In this document: positions 11,546-20,400 of the stretch, in pieces
Layout of the letters: each line of letters starts with the position of its first letter
Numbering within the stretch: position 1 is the stretch's first letter
NCBI RefSeq assembly: GCF_047511655.1
Contig: NC_133395.1
Coordinates: 75,882,158 to 75,946,157 of the forward strand
Reading direction: 5' to 3'
Length of the DNA: 64,000 bases
DNA from: Castor canadensis
Lineage: Eukaryota; Chordata; Mammalia; Rodentia; Castoridae
The notes under the pieces: model-generated
Databases searched by the model: none
What the model saw: the letters and a program-made list of their open reading frames with translations, nothing else
What the model was told of the DNA's origin: nothing
Position numbers and translations under genes: made by a program

Positions 11546-12354
11546 GATTCAATGAACCTGGTGACCCCACAGTGTGGGCAAAAGTGGTGTCAGGTCAGGA
11601 AGAAAGGCATTGTTGGGGATCAGCAGGAGACAAAACAGAAACAATCCATTTCTGCGACCTATGGATTCTTAGACTGTCTAATTTACACTATTGTTAGAGT
11701 GACCTGTGGTCACAGACTCCATGCTTTAAGTGATAATCACACTGTTCTCTCCCCACCACCACGTCACTGTATCCATTTAGTAACTAAGACATTGAGCTCT
11801 CCCTGTTGCAATCTAAGTTTCTGTCCCAAGATGTCCCTCCTACCTTTGCTGAGAGTCTAGTAAGAGACATCAAGAAGTAAGGTGAAAATTAAAATTCCAA
11901 ACAGTGCACAAATAAATATTACCACCAGGATAAGTACTGGGCATTTTGAAAGCTCATATGAAAAAAACCAAGGTCAGCCTTGAGGTGTGTGGAGTGTGAG
12001 CAGGTGAAGGCCAGGTGAACAGGTGGAGTTATCAGGAAAGGACTATCTGGGCCCAGAGGCCAAAGGATGTGGGAGGGGAGGTGGCTGGAGCTCAGGTTGC
12101 TGATGGGACTGGGATAGTCCTGGGAGTCAGAAAAGGGCAGAAGAAAACTGGAGGCAAATCACCAAAGGCTTTGTGATTTAGGCAGAACAGGATTTACTCT
12201 GATAGCAATGGAAGTCATTACAAAGTTTTGATCTAGGGACTGTCCCGATAAAGCTTGTTTTCCTAACAGCATGGTAAATGGCTTCTGAACTCTATTTTTT
12301 TGTCTGCATGTTCAAGTGAGTTGTCTTGTTGCCTGAGTGTAGTATGATTTTACA
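11546..12354. other. Unannotated upstream sequence
   Basis: No gene or repeat is supported. A 102-codon + strand frame starting about 11552 shows no recognisable domain. Confidence 0.4.
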
Positions 12355-12359
12355 AAGAA

Positions 12360-12447
12360 AATTTTTTTTTCTTGTACTAAGCTTTGAACTCAGGGCCTCA
12401 TACTTGCTAGGCAGGCATTCTACCAATTAAGTCACACTCTGAGCCCT
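12360..12447 (-). mobile_element. ID-like SINE
   Basis: A T run is followed by 'gctttgaactcagggcctca' and 'ttgctaggcaggcattctac', then a degenerate end. It is a single ID unit on the minus strand. Confidence 0.75.
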
Positions 12448-12834
12448 ATACAAGAACCTTTGAAGTGACTCTTAAACTGGCTGAAATCAGAGAGGAGACC
12501 TAGCTGAAGAAGCACTTTAGATATGGCCCTGGCCTCTGTGACTCATAGGGTCCCAACTGCTGTTCAATGGGAAATTCATGAGGTTCTGGGTAACTCCAGA
12601 CCATATCACCTTTGGCAAAACCAGTTAGAGTTGAGCAAGGCTCAGATCCCTGACTCCACCAGCCCCCCTTCCCACACCAGGCATCGTAGTAGCCTTTCTC
12701 TGCTTCTTGTGTCATTGTCTTACTCTCTGATGGTTTTGTAAGTGACAACAAATGGCATAATAAGATAATTGAATTGACTGAGGAAATACCTGATGAGTGG
12801 TTACGGGTCTCATTGAAAGTAATGCTTCCGTCTG

Positions 12835-12916
12835 TATTTATTTATTTATTTATTTATTTACAGCACTGGGGTTTCAACTCAGGGTCTCACACTTGCTAGG
12901 CAGGTGCTTATGCCAG
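12835..12916 (-). mobile_element. ID-like SINE with (ATTT)n tail
   Basis: About six ATTT units at 12835-12861 form the expanded tail of a truncated ID unit ('ggggtttcaactcagggtct', 'ttgctaggcaggtgct'). Confidence 0.75.
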
Positions 12917-13062
12917 CTTTCCATTTAGTTTAAATTCATGATTTTCTTTGAGACACTTAGGGAATAACCCTAAGACTCATTTTAGGCCCTTTACCTGACA
13001 GAGAAGATATTTTTTGAAATAGGTTTATTGAGATATAATTAATGTATTAAAGAATTCACCCC

Positions 13063-13154
13063 CCCCTTTTTTTTTTGGTGGTAATGGGGTTTGCACTCAG
13101 GGCTCACATTTGCTAGGGCAGGTGCTTTACCACTTAAGCAGTACCCCCCAGCCC
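13063..13154 (-). mobile_element. ID-like SINE
   Basis: It shows a T-rich tail, 'ggggtttgcactcagggctc' and 'gctttaccacttaagcagta', ending in 'ccccagccc'. It sits inside a decayed L1 3'-end context ('tttattgagatataattaat' at 13022). Confidence 0.8.
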
Positions 13155-13167
13155 AAATGTACCCATT

Positions 13168-13390
13168 TCTTTTTTTTTTTGAGGATGTACTGGGGTTTGA
13201 ACTCAGGGCTTCATGCTTGTTAGGCAGGCACTCTACCACTTATGCCACTTTGCCAGCTCTTTTTTTTGTGTTGGGTATTTTTGAGATAGGGTCTCATGCA
13301 CTATTTCCCTATGCTAGCTTCAAACCGCCATCCTCCTGATCTCTGCCTCCGGAGTAGCTAGGATTGTAGGTGTAAGTCACTGGCTTCTGG
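13168..13390 (-). mobile_element. ID-B1 SINE
   Basis: A T tail, 'ggggtttgaactcagggctt', 'ttaggcaggcactctacc', 'gagatagggtctcatgcact', 'gatcctcctgatctctgcct'-type and 'gtaagtcactggcttctgg' show a nearly full-length dimer only 14 bases from the preceding ID unit. Confidence 0.85.
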
Positions 13391-13404
13391 ATCCACACAT
13401 TTCT

Positions 13405-13850
13405 TAGTAGCCAAAAGATGACAGCAACTCAAGTCTCTATTCACAGGTATGTATGCAATAAAATATTATTCCGTCTTAAAAAACTGAAATTCTGACACAA
13501 GCTATACAGCAGGGATGAAACTTGAAGTGAAATAAGCTAGTCACAAAAGGACAAATATTGTACGGTTCCACTCATATGAGATATGTATAGTTTTAAAGGG
13601 TGTTGGACTGGGTGTGATAGCTCAGGCCTGAAATCCCAGCACTTCCAAGGGGCAGGCAGGAGGATCATGAGTTGGAGGCAGGGCCAGGGACCAGGTCTGC
13701 ATAGGGAGATCCTGTCTCAGAAAAAAAAGAAAAAGTTGAAACAAAAAGTGGAATGGTGGTTGGGGGCAGATGTTATTTAATGAATAAAGCATTTCAGTTA
13801 AGGTGGTAAATTTTATGTAATGTGTATTAGACACAATTTAAAAAATCAGA
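13405..13850 (+). mobile_element. Old L1 ORF2 end and 3'UTR, split by a B1
   Basis: The left part (13405-13604) shows 'tagccaaaagatgacagcaa', 'aataaaatattattccgtct', 'gtgaaataagctagtcacaa' and 'ccactcatatgagatatgta'. The right part (13737-13850) shows 'gtggaatggtggttgggggc' and 'ggtaaattttatgtaatgtg'. These are consecutive in old L1 3' ends, so a B1 monomer at 13605-13735 inserted between them. The reading frame is destroyed. Confidence 0.75.
13605..13735 (+). mobile_element. B1-like SINE monomer inserted in old L1
   Basis: 'ggactgggtgtgatagctca' through 'gggagatcctgtctcag' followed by an A-rich tail. It is a 7SL-derived monomer without an attached ID unit. Confidence 0.8.
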
Positions 13851-14024
13851 ATCTTAAGGCACTTAATTCAGTGGTTTCTAGAATATCTGCATAATCTAAT
13901 TTTATAACATTTTCATTATGCCCTTCCCCTGACATCCCCACTAAGAAAAACTCCATGGTAAGGGGAGTTATTTTTCTAGTATTTAACACCCATAGACTCT
14001 TAGAAGGGCCCCTAGAGAGTTAGT

Positions 14025-14125
14025 CTAACTTCCTCATATGAAAGAATTGAGGTGTAGAGAGACCAAGTGTCTTAGTGAAGGTCATATAACTGATTCCTGA
14101 CAGAGGCAGGTCTTTGATTCCTTGT
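14025..14125 (-). mobile_element. MIR relic (antisense)
   Basis: 'cctcatatgaaagaattgag', 'gtgtagagagaccaagtg', 'gaaggtcatataactgat' follow the antisense MIR core. Confidence 0.6.
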
Positions 14126-14129
14126 GAAG

Positions 14130-15160
14130 TTATTTTTCCTAACAAAAATAACAAACATGCTGTGTCATTCACTTCCTCCTAACTGATGCTGACAATAGCT
14201 TCATGGTACAGAGAAGATGTTACCCTTCCCTGTTGTGGACAGCTGGGCTCTTTTCTGCAGCCTTCCACCTCACGCTCCTGAGCCAGGGAGCAGAGAGCAA
14301 AGGGAGGACTGCAACTGGGCTCGATAATGCTCCCTCCTGCCTTGCTCATGTCAGAGAAGAGTTACAATGAATTTTATGGAGAATAACGTCTCAGCTTCTC
14401 TTAGAAGAATAATCGGAAACATGCTACGTGCAGTGACCTCACTTATGAAAGATGTGGCCTTTTGTAGAGGTGGCTGTGGCAACTGGTAGCAAACAGCAAC
14501 ATCATGTGGCAGAAATGCCAAGGCCTTGGGCTGGCGGTGGGGGTCATTATATCCCCGGCCTCAGGGCTGACAGACAGCAGCAGAGATGGAAGAGTGGGGG
14601 CTTTGATGTGGCCTGCTGGTTTTTGCTTTTCATTCTTATTTACAATCATCATTAGGCCTGGCTGAACCATGGCCAGGGCAATCACTGGAAAAAAGTTGGG
14701 GTTATGAGTGGAGTGGCGGGATTAACACTGTGAGCACCAGTATTCCTTCTGACTCCATCCATCCATCGAAGCATTTTTAACTACCCTTACTTCTGGGAGG
14801 ATTGGTGGAGAGGCCGAGGGGCTCTGTGGTGGTTAAACATGGAGAATGGGAAATCAAATGAAAGAAGACATGGAAAATCATGTAACTACAGGCTCAGAAA
14901 TACTGGAAGTCCTGAAGCCTAATCGTGGCTCTCCCTCCTCTGCTATTTGGGTTCCTTAGGAGTTTGGTCTGTCCTCTTTGGGGTGATGTAGGCCCCTAGG
15001 AGTGCTTGGAATTTCTGCAGACAGGCCACTCAAGAGGCAGGTGCTTTAAACACCCTATGAGTTTCCCTCCGATGAGACAAACCTGCCTGGAGAGGTTGCT
15101 GTGAGGAATAAGACAGGCTCCCAGACAATGAGCTCCCTGACTGGAGCCCAGGGAATGACT
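14130..15160. other. Unique UBL3 upstream sequence
   Basis: There is no gene and no strong repeat. The stretch is unique and GC-moderate. Open frames of 67-80 codons on both strands at about 14443-14685 overlap each other and look like chance. Confidence 0.45.
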
Positions 15161-15164
15161 GGAT

Positions 15165-15235
15165 CATTCATTTTTAAACTCCCAGTGCCTAGCAGAGTGC
15201 CTGGCACATTTGTTTGCTGAATGAGAGAATGAGTA
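15165..15235 (+). mobile_element. L2 3'-tip relic
   Basis: 'ctcccagtgcctagcagagt', 'gcctggcacatttgtttg' and 'gctgaatgagagaatga' match the terminal part of L2. Confidence 0.65.
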
Positions 15236-15239
15236 GGAA

Positions 15240-15420
15240 CATTTCACATCAAATGATGCATTGTTATTTACAAAGTGATTTATTTCCCATGCATGAACTC
15301 ATCCTCACAAGTGCCCCTACTTCACCCCTGGAGGGTAGGCAAGACTGTTTCATGGATGAGGTCACATAACTAACTGTAGTTCAGAGAGGTGGCTTTTAGA
15401 CTCTAAATCCTCTGGCATTT
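15240..15420 (-). mobile_element. MIR relic (antisense)
   Basis: 'ttacaaagtgatttatttcc', 'atgaactcatcctcacaagt', 'tgtttcatggatgaggtc' and 'gtagttcagagaggtgg' follow antisense MIR order. Confidence 0.55.
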
Positions 15421-16135
15421 TTATACAGATGTCTTGAGCCTGCCCTTCCTAAAGGACTAAGGTATGAACAAGGATTCAGATAGACATTTGTGCCTTCTGT
15501 ATAGTGTTCCTAAACCTGGGGTGAACATATTTTTCAGCTAAATTTTTCAATAATGACATTATTTTCTGCTATTTCAAACTCACTCTTCGATTCCATTACG
15601 AGTTAAACAGAATTTAGGGGCGAGGCTGGTAAAATGGTGAATCCACATGTAGTTTGTAGTAGCTATTTCCTGCTATAGATCTGGCATGATAATACTATTG
15701 TATCTAATACAGTTTTTGGTAATTTCAATTAAGTAGACAGTAGCTTTATGGCCCTGGGTCTTCAAGAAACACATGCTCAAACATTCTCACTGTTTAATGA
15801 GATCCTTGTTCCTACTGAACTTCTGCAACCTTATTGGAAATCAATAATTGCTTCTGATCCTCCAAATGTAATGCTGAGGAGACGCTGATGAAATCACTCT
15901 ACAAGGTTTGAGATGGCAGGATGTGGAGAGCGTGCTGTAATTAAAATGAATGCTTCTGGCTTGGAGGAGGTAAAATAGGATATATTTTAACCGTGTGCAC
16001 ATTGCGCCTGAGGGAATTTCTCCTCGCAGAATTATCTTCCTCCAACAACTCGCGTGATCACTAGCATTGCTGTTAACAGGAATCGCCTAACTCCTGGGCA
16101 GCGGCTAGGCTAAAGCCACGAAAGACAGCTTTCCT
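15421..16135. other. Unique proximal upstream sequence of UBL3
   Basis: No gene and no repeat. The AT-rich unique sequence changes abruptly to GC-rich at about 16140. A distal promoter or enhancer could lie here, but I see no motif strong enough to name. Confidence 0.4.
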
Positions 16136-16139
16136 TCCC

Positions 16140-16154
16140 TAGCAACTGTTGCTA
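16140..16154. promoter_or_regulatory. Perfect 7+1+7 palindrome with RFX-like half-sites
   Basis: TAGCAAC-T-GTTGCTA is a perfect inverted repeat at the edge of the CpG island. AGCAAC and GTTGCT resemble X-box half-sites bound by RFX factors, but they are everted relative to the usual X-box. The factor assignment is therefore weak. Confidence 0.3.
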
Positions 16155-16155
16155 T

Positions 16156-16167
16156 GGGGGGCGTGGC
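16156..16167 (+). promoter_or_regulatory. GC box (Sp/KLF type)
   Basis: GGGGGCGTGGC is a standard Sp1/KLF-type GC box about 60 bases upstream of the ACTACA site. Function is inferred from motif and position only. Confidence 0.45.
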
Positions 16168-16224
16168 TTCGAGTTCGACGAGGAAGCATTCGGAGGCCCC
16201 TTCTCCCCTCCCCCGCCCGCGCGA

Positions 16225-16243
16225 ACTACATTTCCCGTGATGC
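16225..16243 (+). promoter_or_regulatory. ZNF143/THAP11-type ACTACA-TTTCCC site
   Basis: ACTACATTTCCCGTGATGC matches the known long promoter motif ACTACAnnTCCCnnnATGC bound by ZNF143 and THAP11. Such sites usually lie just upstream of CpG-island start sites, which fits this location. A half CRE, TGACG, follows at about 16262. Binding is inferred. Confidence 0.7.
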
Positions 16244-16373
16244 TCGAGGGTGGTCTCCGTTGTGACGCACTCGGTGTCCGCGGAGAGAGAGAGGGAGGAA
16301 AGCGAGGGCGGGGGACGCGGGGGGTTGGGGCGCTGTCTCCGTGTACCCTACTCGCGCTCAGGCCGCCGCAGCC

Positions 16374-16385
16374 GCCGCCATGTTG
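16374..16385 (+). promoter_or_regulatory. YY1-type site overlapping the first upstream AUG
   Basis: GCCGCCATGTTG fits the YY1 consensus GCCGCCATnTTG, which typically lies just downstream of transcription starts. Its ATG is also the start of uORF1 in a full GCCGCC Kozak context, so the same bases may act in both DNA and RNA. Confidence 0.6.
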
Positions 16386-16391
16386 GCTTGA
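16380..16391 (+). other. uORF1, minimal (MLA, stop)
   Basis: ATG TTG GCT TGA, with a GCCGCC Kozak context that should be read efficiently if the transcript starts upstream. It overlaps the YY1-type site. Such a minimal uORF would favour reinitiation downstream; this is inference. Confidence 0.5.
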
Positions 16392-16397
16392 GAGGCG

Positions 16398-16430
16398 ATG
16401 ACAGGAGGTGGCCTCGGCGTGTGGGGCTGA
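16398..16430 (+). other. uORF2 (10 codons)
   Basis: It opens eight bases after uORF1 closes and encodes a Gly-rich peptide, MTGGGLGVWG. It lies upstream of the main start and does not overlap it. Confidence 0.45.
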
Positions 16431-16585
16431 AAAGTGGAGGAGGAGATACGAAGCTCTGCGAGGGCGGAGGAGAGGGAGGACCCGTCCTCTTCCGGGGAGC
16501 AGCCGTAGTCGGCGTAGCCGGAGCTCGGGAGGCCGGGGAGGGGAGAGGCGGGGGAGGCGGAGGCAGGAGCGAAGCCGGAGAGACG

Positions 16586-16633
16586 ATGCGTCCCGATCCC
16601 CGCTGCTGCTCTGAGGCGGCACCGGCGGCCTGA
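16586..16633 (+). other. uORF3 (15 codons)
   Basis: The peptide MRPDPRCCSEAAPAA is encoded, with G at -1 and A at -3 ('agacgATGc'). It ends at TGA 16631-16633. Confidence 0.45.
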
Positions 16634-16724
16634 GCCCGCAGGGACCGTGGGGTGTCCTGCCGTGCCCACGCGCTTGCCGCCCGGGCTTCGGCTCCGGCTC
16701 CGGTTCCGGCTCGTAACTAGTTAA

Positions 16725-16781
16725 ATGCCCTTGAGCGCGGGTTTCCGCGGCCCGGCTCTCCGCCCCGGCGGCGCGAGTTGA
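16725..16781 (+). other. uORF4 (18 codons)
   Basis: The peptide MPLSAGFRGPALRPGGAS is encoded, with A at -3 and a C at +4. It ends at TGA 16779-16781. Confidence 0.45.
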
Positions 16782-16870
16782 GCCGTCGTCCCTGGCGCCG
16801 CGCGCGGCTCCTGGGCAGGGTGCGCGGCCGGGCGGCCGCAGCTCGGCTGCCACTCACTGCTCACGCGTCC

Positions 16871-16957
16871 ATGTGTAGCCACATAGTTATCTATGTACAT
16901 CCACGCCGGGGCATTTTTCTCCTGCTTAATGAGGACTTGACTCGGGAGCGAGTGTGA
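16871..16957 (+). other. uORF5 (28 codons) with overlapping uORF6
   Basis: The ATG at 16871 opens 28 codons ending at TGA 16955-16957. A second ATG at 16893 in another frame opens 15 codons (MYIHAGAFFSCLMRT) ending at 16940. The two overlapping frames make this the most complex part of the leader. Confidence 0.45.
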
Positions 16958-17015
16958 ATCACTGCCGGGGCTGGGAAAGGAGGAAGGCGGATTTAACCCC
17001 CTCCCACCCCGCTCC

Positions 17016-17090
17016 ATGTCCGTGTGTCACTCGGCTCCGTCCACCTGGCGCGGCCGGTCCTGGGGCTGCTGCTGCTGCTGCTGCTGCTGA
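17016..17090 (+). other. uORF7 with seven-cysteine tail (24 codons)
   Basis: The ATG at 17016-17018 starts MSVCHSAPSTWRGRSWG followed by seven Cys codons (TGC) read from the CTG-type repeat, then TGA at 17088-17090. It is the last upstream AUG before UBL3 and is out of frame with it. Length variation in the triplet run would change the Cys count without shifting the frame. Confidence 0.5.
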
Positions 17091-17112
17091 CGACGACGAC
17101 AAGGACGACGAC
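17066..17112. repeat. Triplet-repeat tract: (CTG)n then (GAC)n
   Basis: About eight CTG/TGC units run into about six GAC units with one or two interruptions. The tract lies in the 5'UTR of UBL3. Length polymorphism is plausible. Confidence 0.8.
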
Positions 17113-17274
17113 AGGGGCTGCCACGGCTGTCCCGAGACTTTCCTCTCGCTCCGGCCACACGGCTCTCGGGGATTGTTCCTCTTCGCAGCAGAACCTCGGT
17201 CAGCCGGACACTTGGGCTCCGAGATAACCTACACATTTTTTTTGTTTTGTTTTTTGGGGAAAGCACATCACGAG

Positions 17275-17279
17275 CCAAT
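17275..17279 (+). promoter_or_regulatory. CCAAT box within the leader
   Basis: GAGCCAATCAGAA at about 17272-17284 is a good NF-Y type core. It lies 96 bases upstream of the UBL3 start codon. It would serve a start site downstream of the main one, or it may simply lie in the transcribed leader. Confidence 0.35.
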
Positions 17280-17374
17280 CAGAATCGCGAAGGCTTTAGT
17301 TCTGAAGCTCGAAGACTTCTGCTCTTTTTATTTGTTTTCTGCAGTAAACATCTGGGTCTATCTCCAACGGCAAG

Positions 17375-17401
17375 ATGTCCAGTAATGTCCCGGCGGATAT
17401 G
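17375..17401 (+). CDS. UBL3: UBL3 coding exon 1 (N-terminal nine codons only)
   Basis: UBL3 (ubiquitin-like 3, also called MUB) is a small protein of about 117 residues. It has a ubiquitin fold and a C-terminal CaaX box that is prenylated, anchoring it to the plasma membrane. It has been linked to protein sorting into small extracellular vesicles. Here only the first nine codons are seen, MSSNVPADM, which match the known N-terminus. ATG is at 17375-17377 in a good context (A at -3), with an in-frame TAA at 17345. The exon ends exactly after the second Met codon. The next bases are GTGAGTGTGT, a consensus 5' splice site in phase 0. The fold, the Gly/Leu surface and the CaaX box are encoded by exons beyond the window. 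The identification rests on nine residues plus the CpG-island and splice context, which fit well together. Confidence 0.88.
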
Positions 17402-20400
17402 GTGAGTGTGTGATAAGTTGTGACACTGATTTCATTGTGGTTTCCAGGCTTATTTAATCAGAGGGGACGCAGGCGCGGGGCGAAGACTGGCCGGGCACGG
17501 TCGGAGAGCCACCGCGCTGGGAGATTTGGAGAAGTTGGCGCTTCTGGTTTCTCCCTTTTCGAAAGTACTGGCTTGAATATGGGTGTTCTCGTTCGGTGGG
17601 GTTTTCGAAGTCATCGAAGGCCGTGGGGTAGGAGGGAAAGGTAGCGGGGGTTCCGGGTGGAGGAATCCTGGCCCCGTTGGCTGGCAGCCTCCGAACACTC
17701 GGCGTTTTAACGCTTCTGAAAACGTCAGTGTCCGCGGGGCGAGGACGGCGCCGTCCTGAGTCCTGGGTGACAGGGACGCGGGGTCTCCCCGCAGCTCGCC
17801 AGTGCCGTGGGCGCACACTTGGCATTTGTCAAGAACAGGGATGCGCGTCCCCAGGAAAAAGTAGACCAGAATTTGCTGGGAGCGATTTTGAAGCGTCTGG
17901 ATGATCGAGTATGGCAACAGGAACGTTAGGATGCTTGGAATTTTCACAAATATAGGCTGACCATAGATCGGTACTTTTTACAAATATCTCAAGGCTTTTG
18001 AGTGACAGATATGTAGTGGTAATGCAGTTTAGCCGATGAAACGTGTTCTTGAGCTTTGATCACTGAATGTTGAGAACTGGGAACAAAAAGTACTCTTGTT
18101 ATTGACACTTTTCCTCTGGTTTAGAAAGGTTATGGTTTGAGTGTTGATTGACTGTTATTGTGTGGCCCTACAGTGCTGGAGGTGGTTTGTGGGAGTGTGA
18201 AATTACACTTTGCAGTCCTGAGGACACATAGAATGCAGTGAACAGGAAGATGAATTACCCTGTTTATGAAAGAATTGAAGTTAATGTAATTATGCTCTCT
18301 TTCATTAAGCTGACATTTGAATGTTTGTGAACTTAATGAAAAAAAAATTGAACTTTGCTGGTGATTAAAATTTTAAATGTCAGTTTTTTCCAGAGGAGGA
18401 AACCTCCTTTACAGATTTTAAAATAAGAAAAGTGACTCTAAGCGACGGATCTTTTTGACCTTGGTTTAAAGACATTTTGCTTGCTTGATTTCCCATTTAA
18501 TGTGCTATTTAAATGCAAAGGAAACTGTTGTGTGTCGGGGGTAGGCACACAGTCACCTTACACTTTTCTTCCTGAGTCTTAGAACTCCTGCTTTGTCCTT
18601 TCAGTTTTCCCTTCCCTCCTGGTTGAGCGACTGACTTGGTTTCCTCTACTACTCTGCTCTTGGAAGTTGCCTGGGGAGGTTTCTAGACAGAGCTGTACCC
18701 TGTTTGATGAGCGATCTGTGGGCTCATCGCCTCAGGCAAAGATTTGCTTTCTCGAAAGCTTTCATGCACAGTACAAGATATTTTCACCTGAGTACCATTT
18801 ATTCTGTCACAGAAGTTATAATGAAGTAGATTTGTGTTATTAAAGCAGTGCCACTACTTTCCTTAGGCCCAAGGATGAAGAAAAAAACTGGAATGTACAT
18901 AGAGTCGGTCACAAATTGAGATGATTTGGGGGAATGCGATTTCCAAGACTGAGAGGGATTGGAAGCTATGTTGGGATCAGGGGACTGGAAGTAGGGGCAA
19001 GGTTTTATTAGTAGCTGCAGTTATAAAAGCTGACTACTTATCTGTTTCAGCCTGTATGATTCTGTGGTGCTTTGAGATCCCTTGATTAAAGGTGATATGC
19101 AAGGACAAAGCAGTATTATGTAATAAACACATAATGCCCTGATGATGCGATTTTAGAGTGTGTATGGAGGTATGCACAGCTTAGATTGTTCTGAGTGGTT
19201 TTTGTGTCTCATGTTCAACTTGTTGGAGGTTTTAAGATTTTTGTTGTGGGAGCCTTTTTAACCTTCCTGTGCCATTCCTGACATTGCATTTTTGCTTAAG
19301 AAGTGTCTTCATTTGACATGTGCTTAGAGTTCCCAACTTTTTGAAATATAATGTACTAAAGATTGGCTAGAAGTTGTTGATTTAATGCTTCCTATTTGCC
19401 ATATTTTTCATATTAATGATTGACAATTTGCATTTATATTCATGAGAACCATTTACCACTCTGAATTTGAAAAGCTGGTCTCACCACTCCCACACCCAAC
19501 ATTTCCCTGGCTGCATAACTAAATTGATTAGGGTACATACTGTTACAGTCCTCTTTTTTTGCAATTATGGATGCATTTTTGTAGGTGCAGTAAAATGTTA
19601 AGCTTTCTAAGTGTTGACAGCTAGTATGTGCTATTTAGAAACAAATGTTATGCTCTTTTACATTTTAATGGTGCATGTCAGCACTGTAGGAAAATCCTAT
19701 CCAGGAGATGGGGTGGGGTGGTGAAATCATAAGCTCTGTCATGTCTCATGTTTTTATTAGCGATAATTCTTTTTAGAGCTATAGTATTAGTTAAATCAAT
19801 TGATGTTTTTGGTTCCATTTTATGGCTATAATTGTGACTCACTTTAAAATTGGTATTTTAGCACTGTTCTTTGTTTTTAATAGAACCCACATTTAAAACT
19901 TATTTCTAAACATTCCATAAATTTTTGTGTTTACCAAAAGGAGGGTCTCATTTTTTATAATGCAAACCTTAGTCAGTTTTTTGAAGGGGGAGTGGCCCCT
20001 TTCTGAATGGATTTGCTGTATTCTTTTTAAAAAGAATAATTTGCTGTTGGTACATTTCCAGTCAACATTCTGTAATGTGTATGTCCTATAAGTATTACAA
20101 GCACACTTACATGGAATGCTGTCATGTTCATTTGCTGAATGGTTGCATTTGAAGTAGATTTACAGACACCTGAGTGGTAACATTTATGGAAAATATCTGA
20201 AACTGAACAAAATATCATCATAATACATTATATTTAAAAGACATTTCTTAGTTTTTTTTCAGCTAAGGTCATAGTTTATGATCTTCATTGGGGCGGTATT
20301 TTTAATTGCAGCATGACTAATGCCAGCAAATGTAGGTTTTCTGCAAGACGTTTACTGTTAATGTTAGAAATGAGGACTAAGATTAGGTAGAGAAGGCAGT

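Larger units (their letters stand above)
16260..17374 (+). promoter_or_regulatory. UBL3: UBL3 5' untranslated region (start approximate)
   Basis: This stretch would be the leader if transcription begins near the ZNF143/YY1 motif cluster. It is GC-rich in the first 900 bases and contains a CTG-type run (17066-17087) and a GAC-type run (17089-17112). It turns T-rich just before the start codon. It holds at least seven upstream ORFs, all closed before the main AUG. An in-frame TAA at 17345-17347 fixes the UBL3 N-terminus. The leader could be shorter, or split by a 5'UTR intron using the acceptor at 17344. Confidence 0.55.
16140..17900. promoter_or_regulatory. UBL3: CpG island covering the UBL3 promoter, 5'UTR and exon 1
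   Basis: GC content and CpG density rise sharply at about 16150 and fall after about 17850, in strong contrast to the AT-rich flanks. The island contains the start codon of UBL3 near its downstream third, as is usual for a broadly expressed gene. Long open frames on both strands inside it (for example 233 codons on the minus strand at 16152-16853) come from low stop-codon frequency in GC-rich DNA. They are rich in Pro, Arg and Ala and are not counted as genes. The transcription start is not fixed by sequence; a position between about 16245 and 16400 is the best guess. Confidence 0.9.

Noticed and set aside
16152..16853. 233-codon minus-strand open frame in the CpG island
   Set aside because: It is made of Pro, Arg, Ala and Ser with no domain. 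GC-rich DNA has few stop codons, and overlapping frames on the other strand are equally open. It lies antisense over the UBL3 promoter and leader.
16954..17385. 143-codon + strand frame running over the UBL3 start codon
   Set aside because: It has no ATG at its start (begins GTG) and is out of frame with UBL3. It includes a poly-Ala/Asp run from the triplet repeat.
17450..17947. 165-codon minus-strand frame in the start of intron 1
   Set aside because: This is CpG-island composition without any family resemblance, overlapping another minus-strand frame of 123 codons.
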